Origin: Haematobia irritans
Taxonomy: Eukaryota > Arthropoda > Insecta > Diptera > Muscidae
DNA: 64,000 bases
Direction of reading: 5' to 3'
Assembly (NCBI RefSeq): GCF_050003625.1
Contig: NC_134398.1
Location: 60,535,641-60,599,640 of the forward strand
Positions 32,448-43,628 of this stretch are shown piece after piece. Numbering within the stretch: the stretch's first letter is position 1; each line of letters starts with the position of its first letter. A model generated the notes under the pieces. The model worked only from the letters and a program-made list of their open reading frames with translations, searched no databases and was not told the origin of the DNA. A program made the position numbers and the translations under genes.

Positions 32448-34029
32448 CACACACAGAAAAAAATATCACCAGAATATTTCCAATTAAAAAGTTAATTGAA
32501 GTTGAATGTTTTTTCAATTAATAAATTAATTGATACAATTAACTTTTTAATCAAGATAGAAACATTAGGTTAATTAAGTCAATGATTGAAAATTTTAAAA
32601 TTTTTAATTAAAAAATTAATTGATAGAATTAACATTTTAATCAAATTCAGAAGACTAAGTCAGTTAAAAAAAGTGATGAACATTTCTTAATCAAAATAAA
32701 AACTCTAAGCCAATTCAGAAAGTAGTTGAAAATAGTTACCTTTTTAAATAAAAAATTAATTGGGGTTTGCATTCAACATCACTTAAATTTTTAATTGAAT
32801 CAATTAAAAAATTAATTGAAAATTGCTAATGACATCAATTAAGTTTTTAATCAAGGATTTTTTCTATGCCCAATTAAAACTGTGATTGATACTATAATTT
32901 TCGTGATTGAAGACATTTCAATTAAAAAATTAATTGGATCAATTAATTTCGTGATTGAATCAGAAAAATATTTTTTTGTGTGCATGCAGAGAAGAAACAT
33001 GATTGTCACAATCATATTCGAAGAGCAAAATAATATGATAGGAGCTATTTTTGCGGCGACCTTTAACCTGTAACCATGTTGGCTCAGTGAATATTGTTCT
33101 AAGAAAAATATAATAGTCCTCATCTAAAATGTTATTATATTGATAAAAATAATTTTGTTTAAATGAAAAGACAATGGTCACGATTTAAAATGTTATGGTA
33201 TTCATTAAAAATGTTTTTCTTCTAGTTAAAAGAACATGGTCACAAACTAAAATGTTTTGATCTTTATGAAAAAACGTTTTTCATCGTCGGAAAAAGGCGA
33301 AAAGAAACCACAAAATTAACTTTATTTATTTATAAACTAATTCATTGTTTATTTGTATTTATAATGCCGTTCAAGCAAACATCATATATTTTTACACACT
33401 CTAGTTTAGTTCAATGTCAACAATAAGTAATTATTGCATAATTACTTCGTGCCCATCAAATTTAAAAATGCAGGCATCATGTAACTGCAAATAAAAATAA
33501 ATTATACCATAAGCAAAATGCAGAACAAAAACCAGGTAAATTTTTTTCAATTACACTTTCCTTTTTTGTGTTCACATAAAACCACGTGCCACTTCTGAAT
33601 AAATAAATTAACACAATACACAGTAAATCCGTATTCTCCGTCCATTCCAAGAAACAATCAACACACGACTGACGCGCAAAATGAAAATTGTGTGTACCTG
33701 CTCAAAAATTATGGACATGTAATGGTTCTAGACATGTCTATACTTAACCTATAAAAATACTTTTTTCCCTGTAAAAAAGTAAAAAAATTGAATGGTCAGG
33801 TACATGATTTTCCCGACCATTTAATGGTCTCAAATTCTATCATTTAATTGATAGAACATGTTTGCGGTATTTGAGAACCATTCAAATGCTTATTGCCACC
33901 ATATATTTTTCTCCGCTCGAAAACTATTTTTACAAAGACAAAATACATGGTTTTCACGGCAATTACATGCTCTAGATAAGCATTAAATGGATGCGGCAAC
34001 CATGTCCAAATATGATTTTTCTGTGTGTG
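32448..34029. mobile_element. TA element with TTAATTGA palindrome array
   Basis: Left end CACACACAGAAAAAAATATC after TA (32446-32447); right end GATTTTTCTGTGTGTG before TA (34030-34031). From about 32480 to 32960 some fifteen CAATTAAAAAATTAATTG-like units and TTTTTAATCAA spacers form a motif array. A possible inner end, TTTTTTTGTGTG, is at 32971-32982, so this may be two elements. 33000-34000 carries ACATGGTCAC and ATGGTTCTAGACATG-type repeats. No gene. Confidence 0.5.
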
Positions 34030-34039
34030 TACCGTTTTA

Positions 34040-34480
34040 ACTCGTCGTGATATACTCTCTACTAAGTTTTTATTATTTCTTTTGGAATATCCGACTAATT
34101 GTGCTGAGCTTGGCTTTAGAGCTTATCGCTTTTTTGGTGCACTTTCGTGTAATCTCAATCGCCTTTTAACCAGAGACCATACATTTCCAATGGGATTGAG
34201 ATCGGGGCTTTGAAAAATTTGCTCCGACAACCATTTATTTACTACTTGAAAGTATGCTTGGGTTTGCCGTCTTGTTGAAAAACAACTTGCTACTCAATGT
34301 AGGTGCAAACCTCCCCAAATTTGGGCACAATTGATTGTCAAATATCAAGGCAGTCTCCTTTTTCGTGATTCTTTACCATTAAGACGTCACTTTACCTTGA
34401 TGGATTGATTTAATTCTGTTTTTATCGCAAAAAACACGTATTTGTGTGTATGGCTGTTTTTATATTCTTCTTTTTATTAC
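34040..34480 (-). pseudogene. Tc1-type transposase fragment
   Basis: On the minus strand, VFQQDGKPKHT (about 34250-34290) and then FQSPDLNPIGNVWSLVKRRL (about 34160-34215) are the second and third catalytic blocks of a Tc1-like DDE transposase, followed by SKRNNKNLVESISRRV near the end (about 34045-34090). Stops and frame changes separate the pieces (two stops after KHTF, one after KKR). Only the C-terminal half remains, and no terminal repeats are visible. Confidence 0.75.
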
Positions 34481-34483
34481 ACA

Positions 34484-35323
34484 ATGGTTCTGTTGATTAA
34501 GAACTGAATATCGTTTTTAATGTTATTTGGGATGCTGAATTCAAATCTGCATTTGGTTTTTTTCTATTAGCTCGAATTTTCGAGATATACCGTTATGTTC
34601 AAAATTAGGGCATTCCCCAACATATTTTGCAATAACTTGAGAACGGTTCACCATATTAAATTACAAGAAAAATCCGAAACACCCAAACAATATTCTCTTT
34701 AAGTCGTGCTTACATTGTTTTTCAATTTTCCAAGTAGTTTTAGAGATATCATTCAAGTTTTGAAAAAAAAAGTTAAAAAAAAAAATGTTGTTCTTTAAAA
34801 ATTTCTAAAAAATAAAAATGGGAAAATCACAGTTTTGATCCACAAACAGGTAGTCAAATATATTTCTAATAAAATGAGCTTTATTTCTTTACAATCGGTG
34901 TACAACTTAAATAACATTTTCTAATGTGTATTTGTACATAATAAGTTATTTGCTTATGGTTCTGTTGATTAAGAACTGAATTTTGTTTTTAAGATTATTT
35001 GGGACGCTGAAGCCAAATCTTTTTTTGTAAAAACTTTAATGTTTTTTTTACAACTTGAAGGATATCTCTAAAACTACTCGGAAAACTGAAAAACAATGTA
35101 AGTACGGCTTACAGAGAATATTGTTTTGGAGTTTCGGATTTTTTTATATAATATGGTGAACCGTTTTCAAGTTATTCCAACTTATGTAGCGAAAGAGCCT
35201 TCATTTTGAAAATAATGGTATATCTCGAAAAGTCGAGCTGATAGAAAAACCAAGTGCAGGTTTGGATTCAGCATCCCAAATAACCTTAAACACGATATTC
35301 AGTTCTTCATCAACAGAACCATA
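34484..35323. repeat. Fold-back repeat, arms about 285 bp
   Basis: The left arm (34484-34770) starting ATGGTTCTGTTGATTAAG is the imperfect reverse complement of the right arm (35037-35323) ending AACAGAACCAT. The 265-bp centre holds another direct copy of the outer ~60 bp (34958-35020). A diverged piece of the right arm lies at 49430-49570. No coding frame. Confidence 0.8.
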
Positions 35324-35353
35324 AAAAATTAACTTATTACATACAAACACTTA

Positions 35354-36152
35354 CACACACAAAAATAATTCATTTATTTTATGAATAGTGTTCCCAAAAA
35401 TTTTCCAAACGCGGAATTCATAAATTGTATGAAAAAAGTTCATAAATTAAAAAATACAGGTTTTCATTGACTACGAATGTATATATAATATTAATGAAAT
35501 TTGTAGTATTATAAATGAAGTATACATAATTTTCGACATTGAAAAATATGTATTTTTACATAATATATATTAAAATTGTCATGCCTTAAATATAGCTCTT
35601 CTTTTCTTTTTTCTTTTCGATTTTCCCCTAATTCTTAATTGGTCAAAATGTATGAACCCATTTATTAAAAACCGCATTAGAGTCCTGCGAGTAAAAAACA
35701 TTTTATAATATTTTTTATTACTTATAAATATGAGAAACAATGCTTCCAGTTAATTAATAAAATTGTTTTATTTTGTCAACCTTTTTCAGCAATAAATAAT
35801 CTTCGAATCGCGACGGCGACTCAAACTGAACTGAAAAAAACCAAACAGCAAAGCCACGTGTTGCCTTCAAAAACGTTATGTTTGGTTTTTGTCTTGTATT
35901 GTATGCTTGTATTGTATACATATAAGAGTAACTCTATTTTGTGGCTCTCTCATGATAAGAGAAAACCAGTATTTTTGGATATATTATGTAAAGTTTCATT
36001 AATTCTATGAAAGAATCCATGCGCATGATTAAAAATTGCTTAATTTAATAACAAGTATTTACGAATAAAAAAATACATCTATTTCATGAAAGAGTCCATA
36101 AATTTTCAATGTACACATTTATGTACAAATTCATATTTTATTTTTTTGTGTG
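35354..36152. mobile_element. TA element with CACACAAAAAT ends, 799 bp
   Basis: Left end CACACACAAAAATAATTC after TA (35352-35353); right end ATTTTTTTGTGTG before TA (36153-36154). The subterminal CATTTATTTTATGAA and ATTTCATGAAAGAG stretches are related in inverse. Non-coding. Confidence 0.65.
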
Positions 36153-36154
36153 TA

Positions 36155-36469
36155 CCCATTAGAAAATGTTATTTTTGTACGGAAATCACGATTTATATCA
36201 ATTTAGTAAATCGTGAACAAAATCAAAAGTTGTGCACCGATTGTAAAGAACACATCAACACAACTACTTGTACCAAGTTTCAAGTCGATAGCGTGTTTCG
36301 TTCGGAAGTTAGCATTATTTTAACAGAGTTTCACCACGACACTCAAAAAAGTGAACTCTTCATTTCACTAAAGCCAATTTAACTTTATTTTAGTTCATAG
36401 AATTATTATGTTTGGAGAATGTTTTCTTTACTCAAATAATTTTTGCGTACATTAGTTAAATGAACTAAA
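36155..36469 (-). repeat. INE-A scrap plus AGTTCAT-type DNA
   Basis: ACCAAGTTTCAAGTCGATAG and GTTTCGTTCGGAAGTTAGC (36260-36320) are the INE-A internal block. After TTTCACCACGAC (36341) it changes to AGTTCATTT/ATGAACTAAA motifs. The 98-codon frame across both is accidental. Confidence 0.5.
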
Positions 36470-38406
36470 ACAAGTATATACGGCCGTAAGTTCGGCCAGG
36501 CCGAATCTTATGTACCTTCCATCATGGATTGCGTAGAAACTTCATCTAAACACTGTCATCCACAATCGAATTACTTAAGTTGCGGTAACGCTTGCCGATG
36601 GCAAGGTATCTTAAAACCTCCTAACACCATCTTCTAAATTGTATGTAAGTCCATACGTGGTATATATTAAATCAAAAAAGATCGATCCAATACGTATATA
36701 ATTCAGTTTGACAAAGTAGACATCAACTTTTGACAAAATTTTCTACAGAAATAAAATTTTAACAAAATTTTCTATAGAAATAAAATTTTCTATAGAGATA
36801 AAAATTTTGACAAAATTTTCTATAGAGATAAAAATTTTGACAAAATTTTCTATAGAAAGAAAATTTGGACAAAAATTTCTACAGAAATGAAATTTTAACA
36901 AAATTTTCTATAGAAATAAACTTTTGACAAAATTTTCTATAGAAATAAAATCTTGGTAGATTATTTTTGGCTCGAGTGGCAATCATGATTATGAACCGAA
37001 TAACATTTGAACAAAATTTTCTATAGAAATAAAATTTTGACAAAATTTTCTATAGAAATAAAATTTTGACAATGATGAAAATTTAATTATGAATCGAATA
37101 AAATTTTAACAAAATTTTCTCTAGAAATAAAATTTTGACAAAATTTTCTATAGAAATAAAATTTTGACAAAATTTTCTATAGAAATAAAATTTTGGTAGA
37201 TTATTTTTGGATCTAGTGGCAACCATGATTATGAACCGATATGGACCAATTTTTGTGTGATTGGACCAATTTTGGTATGGTTGTTAGCGACCGGATCGGA
37301 TGAAGTTTGCTTCTCCAAGAGGCTCCGGAGGTCAAATCTGGAGAATGTTTTATATGGGGGCTATTTATAATTATATGGACCGATATGGACCAACTCTGGC
37401 ACGGTTGTTAAAGATCATATACTAACACCATGTTCCAAATTACAACCGGATTGGATGAAATTTGCTTCTCTTGGAGACTTCGCAAGTCAAATCTGGGGAT
37501 CGGTTTGTATGGGGGCTATATATAATTATGAACCGATGTGGACCAATTTTTGCATGGTAGTTAGAGACCATATACCAACATCATGTACCAAATTTCAGCC
37601 GTATCGGATGAAATATGCTTCTCTTAGAGGCTCCACAAACCAAATCTGGGGATCGGTTTATATGGGGGCTATATATAATTATGGACCGATGTGGACCAAT
37701 TTTTGCATGATTGTTAGAGACCATATACCAACACCATGTACCAAATTTCAGCCGGATCGGATGAAATATGCTTCTCTTAGAGGCTCCACAAACCAAATCT
37801 GGGGATCGGTTTATATGGGGGCTATATATAATTATGGACCGATATGGACCAATTTTTGCATGGTTGTTAGAGACCATATACCAACATCATGTACCAACTT
37901 TCAGCCGGATCGGATGAAATTTTCTTCTCTTTGAGGCTCCGCAAGCCAAATCTGGGGATCGGTTTATATGGGGGCTATATATAATTATGGACCGATGTGA
38001 ACCAATTTTTGCACGGTTGTTAGAGACCATATACCAACGCCATATACCAAATTTCAGCCGGATCGGATGAAAAATGCTTCTGTTAGAAGCTCCACAAGCC
38101 AAATCTGAGGGTCCCTTTATATGGGGGCTATACGTAAAAGTGGACCGATATGGCCCATTTTCAATACCATCCGACCTACATCGATAACAACTACTTGTGC
38201 CAAGTTTCAAGTCGATAGCTTGTTTCGTTCGGAAGTTAGCGTGATTTCAACAGACGGACGGACGGACGGACATGCTTAGATCGACTCAGAATTTCACCAC
38301 GACCCAGAATATATATACTTTATGGGGTCTTAGAGCAATATTTCGATGCGTTACAAACGGAATGACAAAGTTAATATATCCCCATCCTATGATGGAGGGT
38401 ATAAAA
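36470..38406 (-). mobile_element. INE-A Helitron-like element, 1.94 kb
   Basis: Starts CAAGTATATACGGCCG, with hairpin TTCGGCC-A-GGCCGAA at 36491-36505, and ends in the TATACCC hairpin end (CCTATGATGGAGGGTATAAAAA) at 38385-38406. In between are a 29-bp unit array (36725-37200), about six ~153-bp monomers (37250-38130), the block with GTTTCGTTCGGAAGTTAGC, and a GGAC microsatellite (38255-38270). Structure matches INE-1/DINE-1 Helentrons: non-autonomous, with terminal hairpins and a GTCY microsatellite. Confidence 0.8.
36725..37200 (-). repeat. 29-bp minisatellite in INE-A
   Basis: Thirteen or so copies of a unit with core ACAAAATTTTCTATAGAAAT, interrupted at 36956-37020 and 37070-37100. The unit is partly palindromic around CTATAG. 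The same unit occurs at 20100-20370, 47597-47950 and 56945-57040. Confidence 0.85.
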
Positions 38407-38800
38407 ACGGGGAAAAATATACACAAATTAAGCATAAATATTTACTAAATTCGTATTTCTCACAAAATAGTTCATTATTTCTTTAAATTTTTAAATTTTA
38501 CTAAAAATGCGTCCATCATGAACTTCGTATGTCAATAAAGACATTCTTCCAATTTTTAACTCCAATTTTTTCCTTCAAATTACAAAATTTTCTTCAACAG
38601 GTGAAAAAAATTATTTTTGTCTAATAATTTTTCTTGAATTTGTCGAAAAATATTTACTTATTTTTCTCATATGATGCCAGCGTTTGTAATACTGTTTAGT
38701 TAAAATTTTCTAAAAATATTCAAAATTTTCTAAAATTAACCCAAAGTTTTCTTTCTGGTATGTTCACTGTTTTTTCAGTGGACCCAGAATATATACTCTC
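38407..38800 (+). repeat. Diverged repeat related to 14915-15360
   Basis: Inverse relative of 14915-15360, ending around TTTTTTCAGTG (38769-38780), followed by a short INE-A-like piece (GACCCAGAATATATAC...). No gene. Confidence 0.4.
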
Positions 38801-38874
38801 ATCCTATTGTGGAGAGTATGAAGATCTAAATTTATTGTTGTAACAAGTTTGTAGGAAAATACGAAGAGTTACTA

Positions 38875-39808
38875 CACGGATGAAAGAGACTGTTTTTCAT
38901 AAATTTTTAAACACAATATTTTTCAGTGCAAGCATATAATGTTCATAAACTAGCATAACATGTTTGGGACATATATGTTAATATGTTAGAACATATTATG
39001 TTTGGGACATAAAATGTTTGTAAATATAATATGCTTGGATGCAAACATATATTAATTTAGAAATAGCCTATAAACATATATGTGTTTAGTAGCTTGGAGC
39101 GCTATTTAACAGGGAGCGATATTGAATTAAGTTGGTGGTTGTTGCTTGTTATTACAAAATTAACATTTTATTTTCCCTTGGGCAATTGATCAGCTACTTC
39201 TTTGATCCTTACAAACTGTGTGGTCCGCTGTTCGAATCCCCGTCCGGCAAAAGGTAAAATTAAAATAAAAAAACTCATAAAATTGAATAATTTCTTCTAC
39301 AATGTTTGTATTATAGAAAAAGGTGCTAAGAACTAAAAAATCTCGTGGAAGTGAGAAAGATGTGAGGGAATATACAATTAGGCAGAAACAAAATTTTGAG
39401 CATTCAGATCGAAAACCTATGTTGTTAGCACCTGTTTATTTTCATAATTCATTATGGTTGTAAATATATAAATAAATAAATAAAATTTTGAGCACAATAT
39501 TGTTTGGGAGAATTTTTTTTAAGCATCTAATATTTTTGGGTGCAAAATGCTTCCAAACATATTATATGTTCACATAATAACATATTGTTTTTTAGAAGAC
39601 AACATTATTGAATTTGGATGCAAAAATACAAAATGTTTGGAACTTAGACTACTCAAACATATATTGTTTAGATCAATATGCTTTCAAACATATTATATAT
39701 TGGAAGAGATCAAACATATAAATGTTTGGGCAATACCCAAAAATGTATATGCTTGAAGCAAAATATGTTTGGGAGTATATGTTACAGAAGCGATTTTTTG
39801 TGAGGGTG
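38875..39808 (-). mobile_element. AACATAT-family TA element, 934 bp, reversed
   Basis: Starts CACGGATGAAAGAGACTG after TA (38873-38874), ends CGATTTTTTGTGAGGGTG before TA (39809-39810). Reverse copy of the 4963 type, with the tRNA-like block on the plus strand around 39180-39255 (GTTCGAATCC near 39232). Confidence 0.88.
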
Positions 39809-40700
39809 TAGGTTTGCGCAAATAAGCTTGACGTTGCGTTTCCGAAAATGCCTTACGACAATATTATTTGCAGTGGTTCCAGTTTTTGTTGGGTTGTATT
39901 AAAATTTTTAATGTTGATTTACCACATAAGTAATAGATGACCCATCGCTCTCCGACCAGAAAATGCTGAAGAAGCCCAAATGAATTTTCTGTCATTTCGT
40001 TTTGTGTTTTTCGTAAAGAGAAAATTTGCTCAAAATTAAATGTTGTAGTTTCGCGGTTTTAGTCGTAAGTCTTTGTTCAACTATAAACTTTGGAATATTT
40101 AATTTCAATCATCTGGTGTATCAAAAATGTTCAAATTGTGGATATAATACACGCAAAAAAATAATTCTTTCCTCCCAAACGAAATTTTAGACAAACAAAG
40201 TTCTTTTCTCATTTGCTTTTCGCTGTAAGAAAGTGTATTTGGAAGAAAAGTATATACTTTTTGTGATAAACATTTATTCTTTTCCAGGATGTAACAAAAA
40301 TTTCATAAAGACTAACTAAAAAAAATTTTTTCTTGCTAATTGCATTTTCCCTCACATCTTTCTCACATCCACGAGTTTTTTTAGTTCTTACACCCTCAAA
40401 AAAAATCGCTTCTTTAACATATGTTCCAAACATATTTTGCAGGAAGCACATATATTATTGCATACTGCCGAAACATTAATATGTTTGTTTTATGTGAACA
40501 TATTATATGTTTGGAAGCATTTTGAGCCAAAAATATTATATGCTTGGAAGAATTTTTCCCAAACACGATTGTGCTCATTCCCTAACATACTCGTAATTTT
40601 CACTTCCACGAAATTTTTTAGTTATTGGCACCTTTCTCTGTAATACAAATAATGTTGAAGAAATTATTCACTTTTATAAATTTTTTAAATTTTACCTTTC

Positions 40701-40768
40701 GCCTGCACGGAGAATCGAACCGAGGACCATACAGTTTGTAAGCCAACACACTATCCACTGGGCTACGT
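40701..40768 (-). other. tRNA-like sequence, leftward
   Basis: On the minus strand TAGCCCAGTGG (40755-40765) fits the Pol III A-box consensus and GGTTCGATTCT (40711-40721) fits the B box at 10 of 11 positions. The acceptor ends do not pair convincingly, so it is tRNA-derived. No T4 terminator follows closely. Confidence 0.6.
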
Positions 40769-40886
40769 AGCTGTTATAGTCACCAGTAGATAATTATCGT
40801 TTTATGTTACATTTATATAGCATAGTTTGCAGCGCCCACGAGCCCATGCAAACATAACATTATTTAACAGAAACATACATTTGTTT

Positions 40887-40957
40887 GTCACGTGGAGCAG
40901 TGGTTAGCATGTCTGCCTTGCATGCAAAGGGTCGTGGGTTCAATCCCTGCTCCGACC
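40887..40957 (+). other. tRNA-like sequence, rightward, with T12 after it
   Basis: GGAGCAGTGGTTAGC resembles an A box and GGTTCAATCCC (40937-40947) a B box. The anticodon-loop-like part is CTTGCAT. A run of 12 T (40960-40971) directly follows and could end Pol III transcription. The stems are imperfect. Confidence 0.55.
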
Positions 40958-42232
40958 GATTTTTTTTTTTTAATTTACACATTTATATTTATACTATATT
41001 AATTTTTTTAAATGAAACATCGAAATGTGCGTTATTAAAGATTTATAGTCAGTAACAGTGCTTGATATAAACGAAATTGAATGATTTTTGGATAAAATAT
41101 TATTTTTTATTGCAAAAATAACAATCTTGTAATAAAAAACTGTTTTTGTACAAAACTTTAAAATTTGGAAGGAATTCAAAAACTAACAAAACATACATAC
41201 ATACATAATTTTATAATATAAACATAAATTTATTTAGGAGTGAACAGTTTTTTACTAGCATTTAACACCATCGCTCTAAAATTCCTTTTATTTTTCTTTA
41301 ATAATTCATTTTAAAGAAAATAAACTTTTTAAATTGTTTTAGCTGTAAAAGTCGAACTTAATGCCCGCTTTTATATTTGATGGTGTCCGTCAACTCCTCG
41401 TGGACTACTTTTTAATAAAGAGAAACTAAACTTTGTTTTTTTTTACATTTTACTGTGTAATTTTTCACTATTTCCTCCTTATTTCATTTTACCGTCCCAA
41501 CTCTAAAAAGAGTATAGTGCCCTTTCGTTATTTTTATGAAGACCCCTGATTTCTTTTAACGAACCAAGAAAAAAATAATGCCAAAATGATAAACAAAACA
41601 CATGTCCACACATACATAAAATGCTGCTCTCAAGGCGAAAACATAAGCTGTTTGTTTTTCAAATGTCTATTCTCTTGGTTCAGAATGTATATTCTCTTTA
41701 TTCAAATTAAATAATATTTAGACTTAAACATATCAAATTTTTGGCCTTATCATAAAACAGTTTTCCGAAACAACATACAAGCGATTTCACAGAAATTGTT
41801 CTCTTTTGACTCTTTTGCTGTGTTATATTGATATCTTTCGTCAACTCTCCCGGTTTCCATCTCTATTTCTCTCTATACTCTCTCTGTCGCTTTGAATAAA
41901 ATATCACAACATATGTATGTTTAGTTGAAATTTGTAAATTTATATATGTTTGTATTCACACATATGATTTTTATGAAACATTCATGCCCCAAACATAATA
42001 TATTCTAACATATTAACATAGATGTCCCAAACATTTAGTGTTAGTTTAGGAAAATTACATGTTCGCACTTAAATATATTGTGGTTTAAAATCGTGCCCGA
42101 AACACATTTTGTTTATATCGGAACATATGAAAAACATATTTTTCTAACAGTGTAACACCTTTTCCTGTAATACCAACAATGTAGAAGAAATTATACGAAT
42201 TTATAAATTTTCAATTTTTTTTTTCACCTTTC

Positions 42233-42300
42233 GCCTGGACGGAGAATCGAACCGCGGACCATGCACTTTGTAAGCCAACACACTAACCACTGAGCTATGT
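42233..42300 (-). other. tRNA-like sequence of the outer element
   Basis: On the minus strand TAGCTCAGTGG (42287-42297) is a textbook A box and GGTTCGATTCT (42243-42253) a B box. Aligned with 40701-40768. Confidence 0.6.
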
Positions 42301-42417
42301 ACCTGTTATGGTCATCAATAGATAATTACCCATATAAGTTATATTTATATAGCATAGCTTGCGGCGCCCACGAACCGAATAAACAAAGTTTATTTAACAG
42401 AAACAAACATTTTGTTT

Positions 42418-42489
42418 GGCACCGTGGAGCAGTGGTTGCTACGTCCGACTCTCATGCCAAGGGTCGTGGGTTCGATCCCTGCTTCGACC
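42418..42489 (+). other. tRNA-like sequence of the outer element
   Basis: CACCGTGGAGCAGTGG and GGTTCGATCCC (42469-42479) are A- and B-box-like; the sequence ends TCGACCA, then a T run. Aligned with 40887-40957. It sits divergently from 42233-42300. Confidence 0.6.
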
Positions 42490-42755
42490 AAAGTTTTTTT
42501 TTTGTTCAACATTACATTGTACTGTATTAAATTTTTAAAGACCTAAAGTCAGAAAAGAACAGTGTTTGATATAAACGGAATGGACTCTGTTGTTGTTTCA
42601 AAAATAACTTTTTTTTATTGAAAAAATAAAAATTTAGTAACAAACGAATTTTTTTGGTGATAAAAGTTTAAAATTTTCGAAGCAATTCAAAAAACTCTAA
42701 CAAAAGAAAAACGTTTTCGGCACACGTTTTCCAAACGTTTTTTTCTTTGCGTGTA

Positions 42756-43628
42756 GGAAAAATGTAAAAACGAATCTCAGAGAGAATTTGTAATTCCCCC
42801 TATTTTCTTCGTTTATTCCTCATTTTGGGAACTGTCAGACTGCGTTTGACACCGATGGGTCATCTATTACTTAGTTATCTATGATTTAAATACTGTTGAT
42901 GTTTTGATGTCACTGTGCGCAAATACTTTTGGTTATATTTGCTGTCGATTATGATCATGAGTGCTTTTAGTGTTAAATGTTTCTGACGAAGTGACAAACT
43001 GCCGCAAAGTGCTACTTGTACTTCCGTTTGAGCGAATGTTTAATTTTGAACGGAAATTAACAAAAAAATAAACAAATAAATAAAAAATTTCAAATCGTTT
43101 ATTGTCACTCAAGTCATGTCCTTGAAACTGGACTTTACATTTTACGGCAAAAAAATGTGGGACAACAAAGTTTTTGTTGTATGGCTTTCAATCGACATTC
43201 TCTGTGAATGTCTTACCAATATATCACATACGAGTTTTTTTTTTGTCATAAATCTAATTATTTCATATAGATTGAGATTCAATTAAACAGGTATGCTGGT
43301 ATCTGTAAATATACGGATAAACAGATGAGCATTTACCTTGCACGGTGATCATATGGGTAGAGTACTTAAGCTGTGCACCTTGTGATTAACAGGGATTGTC
43401 TCATGAAGTAAAAAAAGTTGCTTGAATAAATTCAAATGTTGTTTCTATTTTTTTTTTTGCAATACATTAGGCATCTTGACATTATTGACACATGTTTACG
43501 TATTGGGACAGAATGAAAATATTGTTTTTTTTTTTGCAGTGACTAACTACAACGAAACACTGATCTATTGCCACTGAACAGTAATAGTGGATTACACAGT
43601 GAATTAATATGCTAGAGTAAAAATACCT
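42756..43628. other. Unassigned DNA with an inverted match to 39811-39950
   Basis: CGATGGGTCATCTATTACTT (42850-42870) is the reverse complement of sequence at 39928-39950, on the other side of the 40150-42753 element. No gene is visible; the 67-codon minus frame at 43482-43685 runs into the INE-A. Confidence 0.4.

Larger units (their letters stand above)
40391..42152 (+). mobile_element. TA element with divergent tRNA-like pair, 1762 bp
   Basis: Left end CACCCTCAAAAAAAATCGC after TA (40389-40390); right end TTTTTCTAACAGTG before TA (42153-42154). Both ends carry AACATATGTTCC-type subterminal repeats. A minus tRNA-like sequence (40701-40768) and a plus one (40887-40957) sit head to head. An inverted copy of the same length is at 60267-62028, and the two short frames (40437-40643, 40994-41179) are identical there, which shows recent movement, not coding. 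Confidence 0.92.
40150..42753 (+). mobile_element. Outer tRNA-like TA element hosting 40391-42152
   Basis: Left end CACGCAAAAAAATAATTC after TA (40148-40149); right end TTTTTTTCTTTGCGTG before TA (42754-42755). The inner element entered at TTCTTA/ACACCTTTTCCTG, a sequence intact in relatives (TTCTTAGCACCTTTTTCTG at about 5457). It holds its own two tRNA-like sequences at 42233-42300 and 42418-42489. No protein frame. Confidence 0.75.

Noticed and set aside
33820..33990. Separate MITE around the ATGGTTCTAGACATG motif
   Set aside because: No terminal repeats of its own; more likely interior of the 32448-34029 element.
37498..38130. CRISPR-like repeat array
   Set aside because: Units of ~153 bp are contiguous with no unique spacers, and the DNA is eukaryotic transposon sequence.
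40887..40957. Functional tRNA gene
   Set aside because: Boxes are good but the acceptor and anticodon stems do not pair properly, and each copy lies inside a transposon. Called tRNA-like only.
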